Assembly (NCBI RefSeq): GCF_025639885.1
Contig: NZ_CP106738.1
Span: 3,782,001 to 3,846,000, forward strand
Origin: Roseovarius pelagicus
GTDB taxonomy: Bacteria > Pseudomonadota > Alphaproteobacteria > Rhodobacterales > Rhodobacteraceae
DNA: 64,000 nt
Reading direction: 5' to 3'
Below are positions 52,023 to 60,494 of the stretch, piece after piece. Within the stretch, counting starts at the first letter, position 1, and every line of letters starts with the position of its first letter. A model generated the notes under the pieces. The model was not told the DNA's origin, searched no databases, and was given only the letters and a program-made list of their open reading frames with translations. A program made the translations under genes and the position numbers.

Positions 52023-53800
52023 TCGCATATCTCGATCTTTCACAGACCACGCAGGCGCTGATGACGCTCAGCGTTGTCGCCGTGATGTTCGCACTGTTTG
52101 TGCGCGAAACCTATCCGACCGAAGTGGTGGCGTTGGCCGGGGCGGGCACGATGCTGGCGCTTGGACTGTTGCCATACGATGCGGCGCTGGCGGTTCTGTC
52201 GAATCCGGCCCCTTGGACCATTGCGGTGATGTTTGTGATCATGGGCGCGCTGGTGCGCACTGGCGCGCTGGAGGCGTTCACCTCGCTGGCGGACCGGCAG
52301 GCGCGGACCAACCCGAAAGCCGCCATCGCGATGCTGCTGACGCTGGTGGTTTTCGGATCAGCTGTGATGAACAACACGCCGGTGGTGGTGGTGATGATAC
52401 CGGTCTTTGTACAATTGGCGCGCACCATGGGCATTTCGGCGTCGCGCTTGCTGATCCCGCTCAGCTATGCGGCCATTCTGGGCGGAACACTGACACTGAT
52501 CGGAACATCAACAAACCTGCTGGTGGACGGTGTGGCAAGGGCGCAGGGGTTAGAGGGGTTCACGATTTTCGAGATCACGCCGCTGGCGATCGTGCTGGTG
52601 ATCTGGGGGATGATATATCTGCGCTTCATCGGGCCGATGCTGTTGCCAGAGCGTGACAGCATGGCTGACATGCTGTCGGACCGCAGCCGGATGAAGTTCT
52701 TTACCGAGGCGGTGATCCCGCCCGACAGCAACCTCATTGGGCGTGAGGTCACCGGTGTGCAGCTGTTCAAGCGCGAGGGCGTGCGCCTGATAGACGTGGT
52801 GCGCGGTGACCTGTCGCTGCGCCGCAATCTGGCGGGCGTGGTGCTGGAGGTTGGCGACCGGGTAGTGCTGCGCACCCAGATGACGGAGCTGTTGAGCCTG
52901 CAACGGAACAAAAGTCTTAAACGGGTTGATCAGGTTTCTGCGGTCGAGACCTCGACCGTGGAAGTGCTGATCACACCGGGGTGCAAGATGGTCGGGCGCT
53001 CGCTGGGCGCGCTGCGCCTGCGGCGGCGTTACGGGGTTTATCCGCTGGCGGTACACCGTCGGAACCAGAACATCGGACGACAACTGGATGATCTGATTGT
53101 CCGGGTGGGCGATACGCTGCTGCTGGAAGGGGCGCCCGCCGATATACAGCGGTTGGCCAGTGACATGGACATGGTCGATGTTTCGCACCCCTCTGCGCGA
53201 GCGTTCCGACGTGGGCATGCGCCGCTGGCGATTCTGGCGCTGATGGGGATCGTGGTGTTGGCGGGGCTCGGTGTGGCGCCAATCCTGCTGTTGGCGGTAG
53301 TGGCGATGGCGGCAGTCCTGCTTCTGCGATGCATTGATGCGGACGAAGCGTTTTCCTTTGTCGACGGGCGGCTTCTGGCGCTGATTTTCTCGATGCTGGC
53401 AGTCGGAGCGGCGTTGCAGGAAAGTGGTGCGGTGGCATTGATCGTGGGTGGCATTGCGCCCTATCTGATGCTCTTGCCCGGTGTGGTTGTGATCTGGGCC
53501 GTTTATCTGCTGACTTCTGTGTTGACGGAGATGGTCAGCAACAACGCAGTCGCCGTCGTGGTGACGCCTATTGCTGTCGGGCTGGCAGCGGCGATGGGAA
53601 TTGATCCGCGCCCGTTGGTAGTGGCGGTGATGGTGGCGGCAAGCGCCAGTTTTGCCACGCCTATCGGCTATCAGACGAATACGCTGGTTTACGGGCCGGG
53701 CGGGTATCGCTTTACCGATTTTCTGCGGGTCGGTGTGCCACTGAACCTGAGTGTGGGGTTGCTGGCATCGGCGCTGATTCCGTATTTCTGGCCGCTTTGA
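52019..53800 (+). CDS. SLC13/DASS-type permease with two RCK_C (TrkA_C) domains
   Basis: A 593-residue transporter. Its first six helices include VMNNTPVVVVMIPVFVQLA and GGTLTLIGTSTNLLVDGVA. Two cytosolic RCK_C domains follow (about 225-290 and 310-385), then a second membrane half with TEMVSNNAVAVVVTPIAVGLA and ATPIGYQTNTLVYGPGGY. This split layout is that of the bacterial SLC13-type anion permeases, which move sulfate, dicarboxylates or other anions with sodium. The GTG start overlaps the previous stop. A paralogue converges on it. Confidence 0.9.
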   Translation: MIAYLDLSQTTQALMTLSVVAVMFALFVRETYPTEVVALAGAGTMLALGLLPYDAALAVLSNPAPWTIAVMFVIMGALVRTGALEAFTSLADRQARTNPKAAIAMLLTLVVFGSAVMNNTPVVVVMIPVFVQLARTMGISASRLLIPLSYAAILGGTLTLIGTSTNLLVDGVARAQGLEGFTIFEITPLAIVLVIWGMIYLRFIGPMLLPERDSMADMLSDRSRMKFFTEAVIPPDSNLIGREVTGVQLFKREGVRLIDVVRGDLSLRRNLAGVVLEVGDRVVLRTQMTELLSLQRNKSLKRVDQVSAVETSTVEVLITPGCKMVGRSLGALRLRRRYGVYPLAVHRRNQNIGRQLDDLIVRVGDTLLLEGAPADIQRLASDMDMVDVSHPSARAFRRGHAPLAILALMGIVVLAGLGVAPILLLAVVAMAAVLLLRCIDADEAFSFVDGRLLALIFSMLAVGAALQESGAVALIVGGIAPYLMLLPGVVVIWAVYLLTSVLTEMVSNNAVAVVVTPIAVGLAAAMGIDPRPLVVAVMVAASASFATPIGYQTNTLVYGPGGYRFTDFLRVGVPLNLSVGLLASALIPYFWPL

Positions 53801-53871
53801 TCTGACGGAGCACGCTACGCGTGCGCATCTTCATCATTTGCGTCCACGCAGGGTGGGGGGCTCTGCCCCTC

Positions 53872-53902
53872 GGCCTTGAAAATTCTTGGAATTTTCAAGG
53901 CC
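53872..53902. terminator. Perfect 14-bp hairpin between convergent transporters
   Basis: GGCCTTGAAAATTC (53872-53885) pairs completely with GAATTTTCAAGGCC (53889-53902) around a three-base loop. A GC hairpin GGGGC-TCT-GCCCC precedes it, and the dispersed motif follows. It is probably a two-way terminator, or a palindromic repeat unit of this bacterial family. Confidence 0.7.
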
Positions 53903-53907
53903 TCCCC

Positions 53908-53935
53908 CGGGATATTTTCGGCAAAAAGAAGCTGG
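53908..53935 (+). repeat. Dispersed intergenic motif, copy after the SLC13 gene
   Basis: GGGATATTTTCGGCAAAAA then GAAGCTGGG, between convergent transporter genes and directly after the hairpin. It is nearly identical in layout to the copies at 551 and 33757. Confidence 0.6.
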
Positions 53936-53945
53936 GACAGGTCGC

Positions 53946-55718
53946 TCAGAGAGGCCAAAAGATGAGGATCGCAGGAATTGAAACTGCTATGACGATGATT
54001 TCCAGCGGCAGTCCCATGCGCCAGTAGTCGCCGAACTGGTAGCTGCCGGGCCCGAGGATGAGGGTATTGTTCTTGTGGCCGATAGGGGTGAGGAAGGCCG
54101 AAGAGGCGGCGATGGCCACAGCCATCAGGAAGGGATCGGGTGAGACATTCAGCGACTGTGCCATCTGGATCCCCACCGGGGCCGCGACGATGGTGGTGGC
54201 GGTGTTGTTGAGAACGTCAGACAAGCTCATCGTGACGACCATCAGCACTGTCAGGATCACCCAAGGCGGCATGCCCTCCGTCAGGTCGTTCAGCGCGCCC
54301 GCGATCAGTTCAGTACCGCCTGCGTCCTGCAATGCCGCCCCAAGCGGGATCATAGAGCCCAAGAGGACGACCACGGGCCATTCTATGTGACTGTATAGTT
54401 CGTTCAGGGGAACAATCCGTGTGAGCACATAGGCAGTCACAACGAGGCCGAGCGCGACGGGCAGGTAGATGAGTCCAAAACTGGCGCCGGCGACGGCTGC
54501 GCCGAACAGGCCGATGGCGAGCCATGTCTTGCTGTCTTGGGTGACGCTAAGGCCGCGGGCAGCCAACGGTAGGGCCCCCAACCACTCTGCTACATCATCA
54601 CCGCGGTCCTTGGGGACGAGCAGCAGCAGAATATCACCGGGTTGGATGGTGGTTTTTCGCATCTGTTCGGTGATGCGTTTGCCCTGTCGTGAAAGGCCCA
54701 TGAGGACCGAACGCTGGCGCCAGTGCAGACCAATGGATTGGGCTGTTTTACCGGCGATGCGTGCGCCTTCGGGCACAACCAGTTCGAGGACATCGAGACC
54801 TTCGCCCTCGGCCTCCAACCGTTCCGTACGCTCGGCATCAGAAAAGGCGAGGGACAGGGCGGCGCGAAATTCGTCCAGCGCATCGGGCTGCGCCTCCAGC
54901 ACCAGAACATCGCCCGCGCGCAACACTGAATTCAGTGCCGTGCCATAGCGCCGTTTGCCATCGCGGATGAGACCGAGGAGGGCGACATCGGTTTTCTGTG
55001 CCGTTTCCTGCAATTCTGCCAAGCGTTTGCCGATCTGGTCCGAGTCTTCCGGCACAGTCAATTCGGCAATATAGCTGCCTATATCAGAGGTGGCGAGCAC
55101 GCTGCCTTCGCGTTGTGGAATGAACCGCCAGCCGATGAGGGCGACAAATGCGAGGCCGGCGATGGCCGCGACGCCGCCGACCGGGGCGAAATCGAACATT
55201 CTGAACGGTGCGCCCAACTGTTCTTCGCGGATCGCGGCGATGATGATGTTGGGCGGCGTGCCGATGAGGGTAACCATCCCGCCGAGGATGGTGGCAAAGC
55301 TGAGCGGCATCAGGCTAAGCCCCGGCGCGCGGCCGGCCTTGCGCGCGGTTTGCACATCGACAGGCATCAGCAGCGCCAGCGCGGCCACGTTGTTCATAAA
55401 GGCCGACAGCACGCCGCCGATCCCGCCCATCAAGGCGATATGCGTCCCGAGCGCCCGGGAACTGTCGACCATCGTGCGGGTAATCAGGAACACCGCGCCG
55501 GAACGTACAAGGCCTGCCGAGACCACCAGAACCAGCGCCACCACCAGCGTGGCGGGGTGGCCGAAGCCGGAAAAGGCGTCCTTGCTGGGAACGACGCCCA
55601 GCACGACGCCGGCCATGAGGGCGGCGAAGGCGACGATGTCATACCGCCACCGGCCCCAAAGCAGGAGGGCAAAGACGGCACCGAAGAGGGCGAAGAGGAT
55701 GATCTGATCTGTTGTCAT
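53946..55718 (-). CDS. SLC13/DASS-type permease with two RCK_C domains (paralogue)
   Basis: A 590-residue protein with the same layout as the neighbouring permease. The first membrane half has FMNNVAALALLMPVDV and LGGMVTLIGTPPNIIIAAIR. Two RCK_C domains follow (AELTVPEDSDQIGKRLAEL and LELVVPEGARIAGKTAQSI). The second half has SDVLNNTATTIVAAPVGIQMA and LTPIGHKNNTLILGPGSYQ. The start was set at MTTDQIILF; the open frame runs further upstream but the extra residues are basic and non-membrane. It faces its paralogue tail to tail, an arrangement consistent with inverted duplication followed by divergence, although the two differ a good deal. Confidence 0.9.
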   Translation of the reverse strand: MTTDQIILFALFGAVFALLLWGRWRYDIVAFAALMAGVVLGVVPSKDAFSGFGHPATLVVALVLVVSAGLVRSGAVFLITRTMVDSSRALGTHIALMGGIGGVLSAFMNNVAALALLMPVDVQTARKAGRAPGLSLMPLSFATILGGMVTLIGTPPNIIIAAIREEQLGAPFRMFDFAPVGGVAAIAGLAFVALIGWRFIPQREGSVLATSDIGSYIAELTVPEDSDQIGKRLAELQETAQKTDVALLGLIRDGKRRYGTALNSVLRAGDVLVLEAQPDALDEFRAALSLAFSDAERTERLEAEGEGLDVLELVVPEGARIAGKTAQSIGLHWRQRSVLMGLSRQGKRITEQMRKTTIQPGDILLLLVPKDRGDDVAEWLGALPLAARGLSVTQDSKTWLAIGLFGAAVAGASFGLIYLPVALGLVVTAYVLTRIVPLNELYSHIEWPVVVLLGSMIPLGAALQDAGGTELIAGALNDLTEGMPPWVILTVLMVVTMSLSDVLNNTATTIVAAPVGIQMAQSLNVSPDPFLMAVAIAASSAFLTPIGHKNNTLILGPGSYQFGDYWRMGLPLEIIVIAVSIPAILIFWPL

Positions 55719-55846
55719 GGAAAGGAGCCTAGACCGAGGTCGGGGGCGCGTCACGCGCGGAATGAAAGACGAGGTGCGCTCAGACATTGCTCCCTGCGGT
55801 GGGAGGCGATATGAGGGCGTTAAAATCGCATGACGGGAGCGTATCA

Positions 55847-56587
55847 ATGGCCGGCCACTCAAAATGGGCGAATATCCAACACCGCAAGGGGCGTCAGGAC
55901 GCGGCGCGCTCCAAGCTGTTTTCCAAGTTCTCAAAGGAGATCACCATCGCCGCCAAGATGGGCGATCCCGATCCAGAGAAAAATCCGCGTCTGCGACTGG
56001 CGGTCAAGGTGGCCAAGGCGCAGTCCATGCCGAACGACAATATCGATCGGGCGATCAAGAAATCGCAGGCCGGAGATGCGGAGGATTACGAGGAAATCCG
56101 CTATGAGGGCTATGGTCCCGGCGGCGTAGCCGTGATCGTCGAGGCGATGACCGACAACCGTAATCGCACGGCCAGTAACGTACGGAGTACATTCACAAAA
56201 CACGGCGGCAACCTGGGCGAGACCGGCAGTGTGGGGTTCATGTTCGAGCGCAAGGGGCAGGTCACTTATACCGCTGCGGCTGGCGATGCGGATACAGTGA
56301 TGATGGCTGCGATCGAGGCCGGTGCCGAGGACGTAGAAAGCGCCGAAGACGGCCATGTGATCTGGTGCGCGGACAGCGATCTGAACGAGGTGTCAGTCGC
56401 GCTGGAGGCCGAGCTGGGCGAGAGCGACGAGACGCAGTTGGTCTGGCGTCCGACCACATCCACCGAGATGGATCTGGAGGGCATGCAGAAGCTGATGAAG
56501 CTGATAGATGCGCTGGAGGACGACGACGATGTGCAGCGCGTCACGGCCAATTTCGAAGCCTCCGACGAGGTGATGGAACAGCTCTAA
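55847..56587 (+). CDS. yebC: YebC/PmpR-family transcription/translation factor
   Basis: A 246-residue YebC-family protein: [32 protein letters not shown] and the middle [18 protein letters not shown] are diagnostic. Family members act as DNA-binding regulators or as helpers for translation of difficult (proline-rich) sequences. GGGAG eight bases before ATG 55847 fixes the start. ruvC, often next to yebC, does not follow here; instead there is a long gene-poor stretch. Confidence 0.95.
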   Translation: MAGHSKWANIQHRKGRQDAARSKLFSKFSKEITIAAKMGDPDPEKNPRLRLAVKVAKAQSMPNDNIDRAIKKSQAGDAEDYEEIRYEGYGPGGVAVIVEAMTDNRNRTASNVRSTFTKHGGNLGETGSVGFMFERKGQVTYTAAAGDADTVMMAAIEAGAEDVESAEDGHVIWCADSDLNEVSVALEAELGESDETQLVWRPTTSTEMDLEGMQKLMKLIDALEDDDDVQRVTANFEASDEVMEQL

Positions 56588-56605
56588 GAACGGCCCGGAT
56601 CCGGC

Positions 56606-56698
56606 GTCGGTATTGCGTCGGTAACACGTCGGTATTGCGTCGGTGGCTGCGTGTCGGGATACGGGGGCCCGGGCTGAAGCCCGACCTACAGAAGGTCG
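56606..56698. repeat. Tandem 11-base repeats followed by REP-like double hairpin
   Basis: Four tandem units: GTCGGTATTGC (56606), GTCGGTAACAC (56617), GTCGGTATTGC (56628) and GTCGGTGGCTGC (56639). Two touching hairpins follow: CGGGCT-GA-AGCCCG (56670-56683) and CGACCT-ACAGA-AGGTCG (56682-56698). The TGAAGCCCGACCTAC core resembles REP-like elements spread in many bacterial genomes. Confidence 0.65.
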
Positions 56699-57422
56699 CG
56701 GCGCGCGCCACGGTGAAACCTGTCCCGGCCGAGATCAATTGCACGTTTCTGCCATGCCCCGCCAGTGCCGCGCCGAGCGCGACCGCGGTACTGCAGAGCG
56801 CCCGACGCGCGGTGAGGTCGTTCATCTGACCGGCCTCGTCATGCAGAAAAGCGATGGTGGCGCGCAATGCGGACCGGTGACCCTGATGAAACTGGGACGA
56901 CCGGACTGGCCTGCACATGAGATTGCGACAATCCGACGGAACGGGTTTGTCGGAGAAACCTGCCATGTCAAAAATCCAGCTTGCCTTGTGATCTGGTGCC
57001 CTCTTCGCGGCTGGAGCATAAAACATGACCGAAACGATGCACGGGACCGATAGATTTTGCGGCAGTGTATTTTGCTGAAACAGTTTCCCTTGGCGTGTTC
57101 CAAACAAAGTGATCTGGAGATTTTACATAGAACTAGATGATGTCGGATGCGCGACGTCACGTCTTTGAACCGCTCTGCGTTGTTGTCCGCTTCCAAACAA
57201 TCTCATTCTCGTAGCTTCGTGCCCTAAACACCGCATGTCCGTTCCGCCCGTTTGAATTGGACTGCCTGAACTGGCCAGTCTGGATGTGCCCGTATCGTTA
57301 CGGGTGCGTGGTTAATGCCGAGTGTCGGCGGGTGGGGCTGATTGGGCAATCGCCGGGTGTGCAGGGTGTCACGGTGGTGTCACGCGGTTCCGTTACCCAA
57401 GCCCTAGATGTGCCATGAAATC

Positions 57423-57473
57423 GTGGCTTGTCAGGTAGCGAACACGATATATAGTGATCCCCAGACAAGCCAC
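57423..57473 (+). promoter_or_regulatory. Promoter of the HNH gene bracketed by an inverted repeat
   Basis: TTGTCA (57428-57433) and TATAGT (57450-57455), 16 bases apart, form a good sigma-70 promoter. The arms GTGGCTTGTC (57423-57432) and GACAAGCCAC (57464-57473) are a perfect 10-bp inverted repeat covering the -35 and the expected transcript start. That suits a repressor that loops or bridges the promoter, or a leader stem. Confidence 0.55.
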
Positions 57474-57497
57474 CTCAGATGGGAGCGGCGGGTGATC

Positions 57498-58082
57498 ATG
57501 GAAGGTGAGTTCCGAACCGAGTTTGTTCGCGCGCCGGGCGCGTTGAAACAGCATCCGGCATTGGTGCTGAATGCCGATTACCGTCCGCTGAGCTACTATC
57601 CGTTGTCGTTGTGGTCATGGCAGGACGCGGTTAAGGCGGCCTATCTGGACCGGGTGGATATCGTCGCGGAATACGACGAGGTGGTGCATTCGCCAACCCT
57701 GCAAATCAGGATACCGTCGGTCATTGTCCTGAAGGATTATGTCAAGCCGCAGCGGCGGGTCGCCTTTACCCGGTTCAATCTGTTTTTGCGCGATGAGTTC
57801 TGTTGTCAGTATTGCGGCAGTCGGGGCGATCTGACCTTTGACCATGTGGTGCCGCGCGCAAAGGGCGGCGTCACCAGCTGGGAGAATGTCGTGGCGGCGT
57901 GCAGCCCGTGCAACCTGAAGAAAGGTGCAAAGAGCCTGCATCGAACCGGTATGGCACTGCGCAAGCCGCCGCGTGCGCCCGAGGCCGAGCAGTTGCGTAA
58001 TCTGGGACGCAAGTTTCCGCCCGGACATCTGCATGAGAGCTGGGTCGATTTCCTGTACTGGGATGCCGAACTGGAAGCGTAG
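57498..58082 (+). CDS. HNH endonuclease-family protein
   Basis: A 194-residue protein. An N-terminal region (ALVLNADYRPLSYYPLSLWSWQDAVKAAYLDRVDIVAEYDEVV) is typical of the chromosomal HNH family found across alphaproteobacteria and cyanobacteria. The HNH domain has CQYCGSRGDLTFDHVVPRAKGGVTSWENVVAACSPCNLKKG, with two CxxC zinc pairs, the catalytic DHV and the Asn. Its biological role is not known; there is no methyltransferase or toxin partner beside it. ATG 57498 is used, but GTG 57492 fits the GGGAG at 57481-57485 better. Confidence 0.9.
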   Translation: MEGEFRTEFVRAPGALKQHPALVLNADYRPLSYYPLSLWSWQDAVKAAYLDRVDIVAEYDEVVHSPTLQIRIPSVIVLKDYVKPQRRVAFTRFNLFLRDEFCCQYCGSRGDLTFDHVVPRAKGGVTSWENVVAACSPCNLKKGAKSLHRTGMALRKPPRAPEAEQLRNLGRKFPPGHLHESWVDFLYWDAELEA

Positions 58083-58189
58083 GCGTCCTGCTGCCCTGTT
58101 GGGTCAGGTATTTCGGGAAAGATGAAAGGCGCGGGCATATCGGGCCGGGGCTCGCATATGCGATGGATCATGCGCTCGACGGCGCGAAC

Positions 58190-58227
58190 GAAAACCGCCC
58201 CACCCAGTCTATCTGGTGTGAGGCGGT
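58190..58227 (-). terminator. Terminator of the bactofilin operon
   Basis: ACCGCC (58194-58199) pairs with GGCGGT (58222-58227), and CACCCAG with CTGGTGTG inside it (one bulge), over a five-base loop. On the reverse strand four T follow. It sits 46 bases past the bactofilin stop and may also stop the HNH transcript. Confidence 0.55.
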
Positions 58228-58273
58228 GTTGTCGGTAGCGGGTAAGCACCACATAGAAGGGTTGAGAGCGAAT

Positions 58274-58816
58274 TCAGCTCTTGCTCTGGGCCGCACCTGA
58301 AGGCTGCGCCGCCGAAGGAGCCTGAGCCGGGGCTGCGGCTGCTTTGGATTTGCCGTTGAGCGGGTCATCCTGACGTTGCACCGAGCCCTCAAAATGAGCA
58401 CCGGATTCGATGGCGATCGTCTTGTGGATGATGTCGCCCTCGACACGGGCGGTCGAGGTCAGGCGCACCTTGAGGCCACGCACGCGACCGACGATGCGAC
58501 CGTTAATGACCACGTCATCTGCGATCACTTCACCCTTGATGGTGGCACTTTCGCCAATGGTCAGCAGGTGGGCGCGAATGTCGCCTTCTACGGTGCCTTC
58601 GACCTGAATATCGCCGGTGGTTTTCATGTTGCCGGTCACATGCAGGTCCGACGAGAGGACCGATGCGGGCGGTTTCGCCTTTGGGGCGGTCGCCTTGAAT
58701 TCGCCGGGGGCGGGTGCGGCGGGTTTCGGCGCATCCAGTGATTTGTCTGTGCCGGAGGGTTTCGGCGCATCGCCCGTCCGGGGGCTCGGGTCGTTGATTT
58801 TGCTTTTAGAAAACAT
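58274..58816 (-). CDS. Bactofilin-family cytoskeletal protein
   Basis: A 180-residue protein. The central bactofilin domain (about residues 53-145) is a run of beta-helix rungs: LSSDLHVTGNMKTTGDIQVEGTVEGDIRAHLLTIGESATIKGEV. It is flanked by Pro/Ala-rich disordered ends, as is usual. Bactofilins polymerise without nucleotides and position cell-wall enzymes. The start overlaps the 3' end of the M23 peptidase gene upstream by 11 bases, a conserved pairing with LytM peptidases in several lineages. Confidence 0.93.
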   Translation of the reverse strand: MFSKSKINDPSPRTGDAPKPSGTDKSLDAPKPAAPAPGEFKATAPKAKPPASVLSSDLHVTGNMKTTGDIQVEGTVEGDIRAHLLTIGESATIKGEVIADDVVINGRIVGRVRGLKVRLTSTARVEGDIIHKTIAIESGAHFEGSVQRQDDPLNGKSKAAAAPAQAPSAAQPSGAAQSKS

Positions 58817-60128
58817 CTCTCGCAGCCTTGATATAGATCATTGGGTTGATAGCTTTTCCACCTACACGAACCTCGTAGTGTAGGTGTGTGCCGGTCGAAC
58901 GTCCAGTGCTCCCCATATCACCGATACGGTCTCCGCGCGAGACCCTTTGGCCCTTTGTGACGCGGATTTTGGACATATGCGCATAGCGGGTTTCAATTCC
59001 GAACGCATGTTGGATTTTCACAAGGCGTCCATAGCCCGATTGCCAGCCGGCATGGATCACGACGCCATCGGCGGTGGAATGAATCGGTGTGCCGTGCGGC
59101 GCGGCGAAATCAGAGCCGCTGTGCATCCGGCCCCAGCGCATGCCAAAGCCCGAGGTGTAGCGGAAGGCGCTTTTGACTGGGACTGCGAAGGGCGCCTTTT
59201 GGGCGGCGATCCGGTAGAGGTTCAACCGATCCATCTGGTTGAGGATTTGGTTGGCGCGCATAGCGTCGGGCGAGGGGTCCTCGCCACGGGTGGAGAAACT
59301 GAGTGGCATCAGCGGGCCACCTTGACCGGAATAGCCGCCACGGACTGTATCAAGCAGGGATTTGGTGTTCATGCCGGCCGCGCGAAACATTTTGTCCAGC
59401 GGTTCGACCGAGATGCTCATTGCATCCTCGAGCTGGCGGAATATCTGATCGTTCTGATCCTGCATCAGACGGATCTGGTGGGTCATGTCCTCGGCCTGCA
59501 GGATTGCATCCTGAGCGTTGGCGGTGACTTTGTCGCGCTCCATCGCGGTGTCGGCCAGTGCGGCAGTGAGGAAATCGAGCGTCACGGCACCAGCGCCATC
59601 ATCAGTGGACAATACGCTGCCGCTGCCGGCGCTCTTGGCCATTTCCGCGGTCAGGGTCGCGGATTTATCGCGGGCGCTATCGCGCTCCTTCATCGTGCGG
59701 CGCAGGGTGCTCTGGATCACCTCGATGCCGGTTTCCATTTCGCGCCGCCGGGTCTCAGAGGCCAGCAATTCGGATTGCATGATCGAGATCTGTGCCAGCG
59801 CCGAGTTGAAGCGCGCCTGTGCATCATGTGCCTCTTGGGCGCGGGTGTCGCGTTCGCGCGACAGCGCGTTGAGGCGGTTCTCGTAGGTGCGCTGGTCGCG
59901 TTTGGCCTGTTCGCGGAAATTACCGGATCCGATGCTGTCCATCAGCAGGATGGCCGTGGCGATGATGGCCCAGGCAACAACGGCCGACGCCCCGGTAAAG
60001 GCGATTAGCTGAGTGCCCGACCGCAGCCGGATGAAGCGCGTGTCAGTATCCGACCGCAGAAAAACCCTGCGCTCGGGGAAATAACGCTCTAGCAGAGCGT
60101 GAATTTTGATCGCTATGCGTGTCCGCAA
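58806..60128 (-). CDS. M23 (LytM) peptidase-domain membrane protein
   Basis: A 440-residue protein: an N-terminal cytosolic stretch, one membrane helix at about residues 45-65 (GASAVVAWAIIATAILLMDS), a long coiled coil (QRTYENRLNALSRERDTRAQEAHDAQARFNSALAQI and later), and a C-terminal M23 domain. The zinc motifs HSGSDFAAP (HxxxD) and THLHYEVR (HxH) are intact, so it is likely an active DD-endopeptidase. The TTG start at 60128 is the only suitable start. It is co-transcribed with the bactofilin that overlaps its end, and should cut peptidoglycan at sites set by that scaffold. Confidence 0.92.
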   Translation of the reverse strand: MRTRIAIKIHALLERYFPERRVFLRSDTDTRFIRLRSGTQLIAFTGASAVVAWAIIATAILLMDSIGSGNFREQAKRDQRTYENRLNALSRERDTRAQEAHDAQARFNSALAQISIMQSELLASETRRREMETGIEVIQSTLRRTMKERDSARDKSATLTAEMAKSAGSGSVLSTDDGAGAVTLDFLTAALADTAMERDKVTANAQDAILQAEDMTHQIRLMQDQNDQIFRQLEDAMSISVEPLDKMFRAAGMNTKSLLDTVRGGYSGQGGPLMPLSFSTRGEDPSPDAMRANQILNQMDRLNLYRIAAQKAPFAVPVKSAFRYTSGFGMRWGRMHSGSDFAAPHGTPIHSTADGVVIHAGWQSGYGRLVKIQHAFGIETRYAHMSKIRVTKGQRVSRGDRIGDMGSTGRSTGTHLHYEVRVGGKAINPMIYIKAARDVF

Positions 60129-60494
60129 GTTGCCCTGTCCCTAGTTGTCCCTTCCGCCTGGCGTTCTATCTCCGTCGCGCAAGTGTTGCTCCGAAACGTC
60201 GCCTTGGCTGCGTCCTACCCTAGACCTTTACAATTCAGCAACTCTTTTGACCAGAATTATAGCCGAATCGTGGCCAGTTCATGCCGAATGGCAAAAAATC
60301 GCCGATATGCAACGGGTTGAAATGGGATTTTCACGCTTGGTCTGCGCCGGATTGCCGCAGGTTGCCAAATCGGTTGGTGGGGCTGGCAGGAGGAATACCC
60401 GGTGTCGGGGTTCCGTGTCGTGCCTGTTCTTGCTTTAGTGCGCATGAGGTATTCAGCCGCCGTCAGCGCGGCAAATCACACCAAAGGTATCACA
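60129..60494. other. Intergenic region between the M23 gene and the sulfotransferase gene
   Basis: About 366 bases without a defensible gene. It must hold divergent promoters. TTGACC at about 60247 with ATTATA ten or so bases later is a poorly spaced hint only. I see no conserved RNA or repeat. Confidence 0.45.

Larger units (their letters stand above)
56588..57497. other. Gene-poor region between yebC and the HNH gene
   Basis: About 910 bases with no gene I can defend. It starts with the tandem repeats and double hairpin. A weak reverse frame 56541-56825 (94 codons, MNDLTARRALCSTAV...) has one hydrophobic stretch and a GAGG eight bases upstream, but its second half simply reads through the repeats, so it is probably not a gene or is a remnant. 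Further on are the palindrome ACTGGCCAGT (about 57270), a hairpin CCCGTA-TCGT-TACGGG (57289-57304), and GGTGTCACG twice at 11-base spacing (57365 and 57376). Confidence 0.5.

Noticed and set aside
56541..56825. Reverse 94-codon frame after yebC as a gene
   Set aside because: It overlaps the yebC end and its second half is translated tandem repeat and hairpin sequence. Only the first 45 codons could be a remnant.
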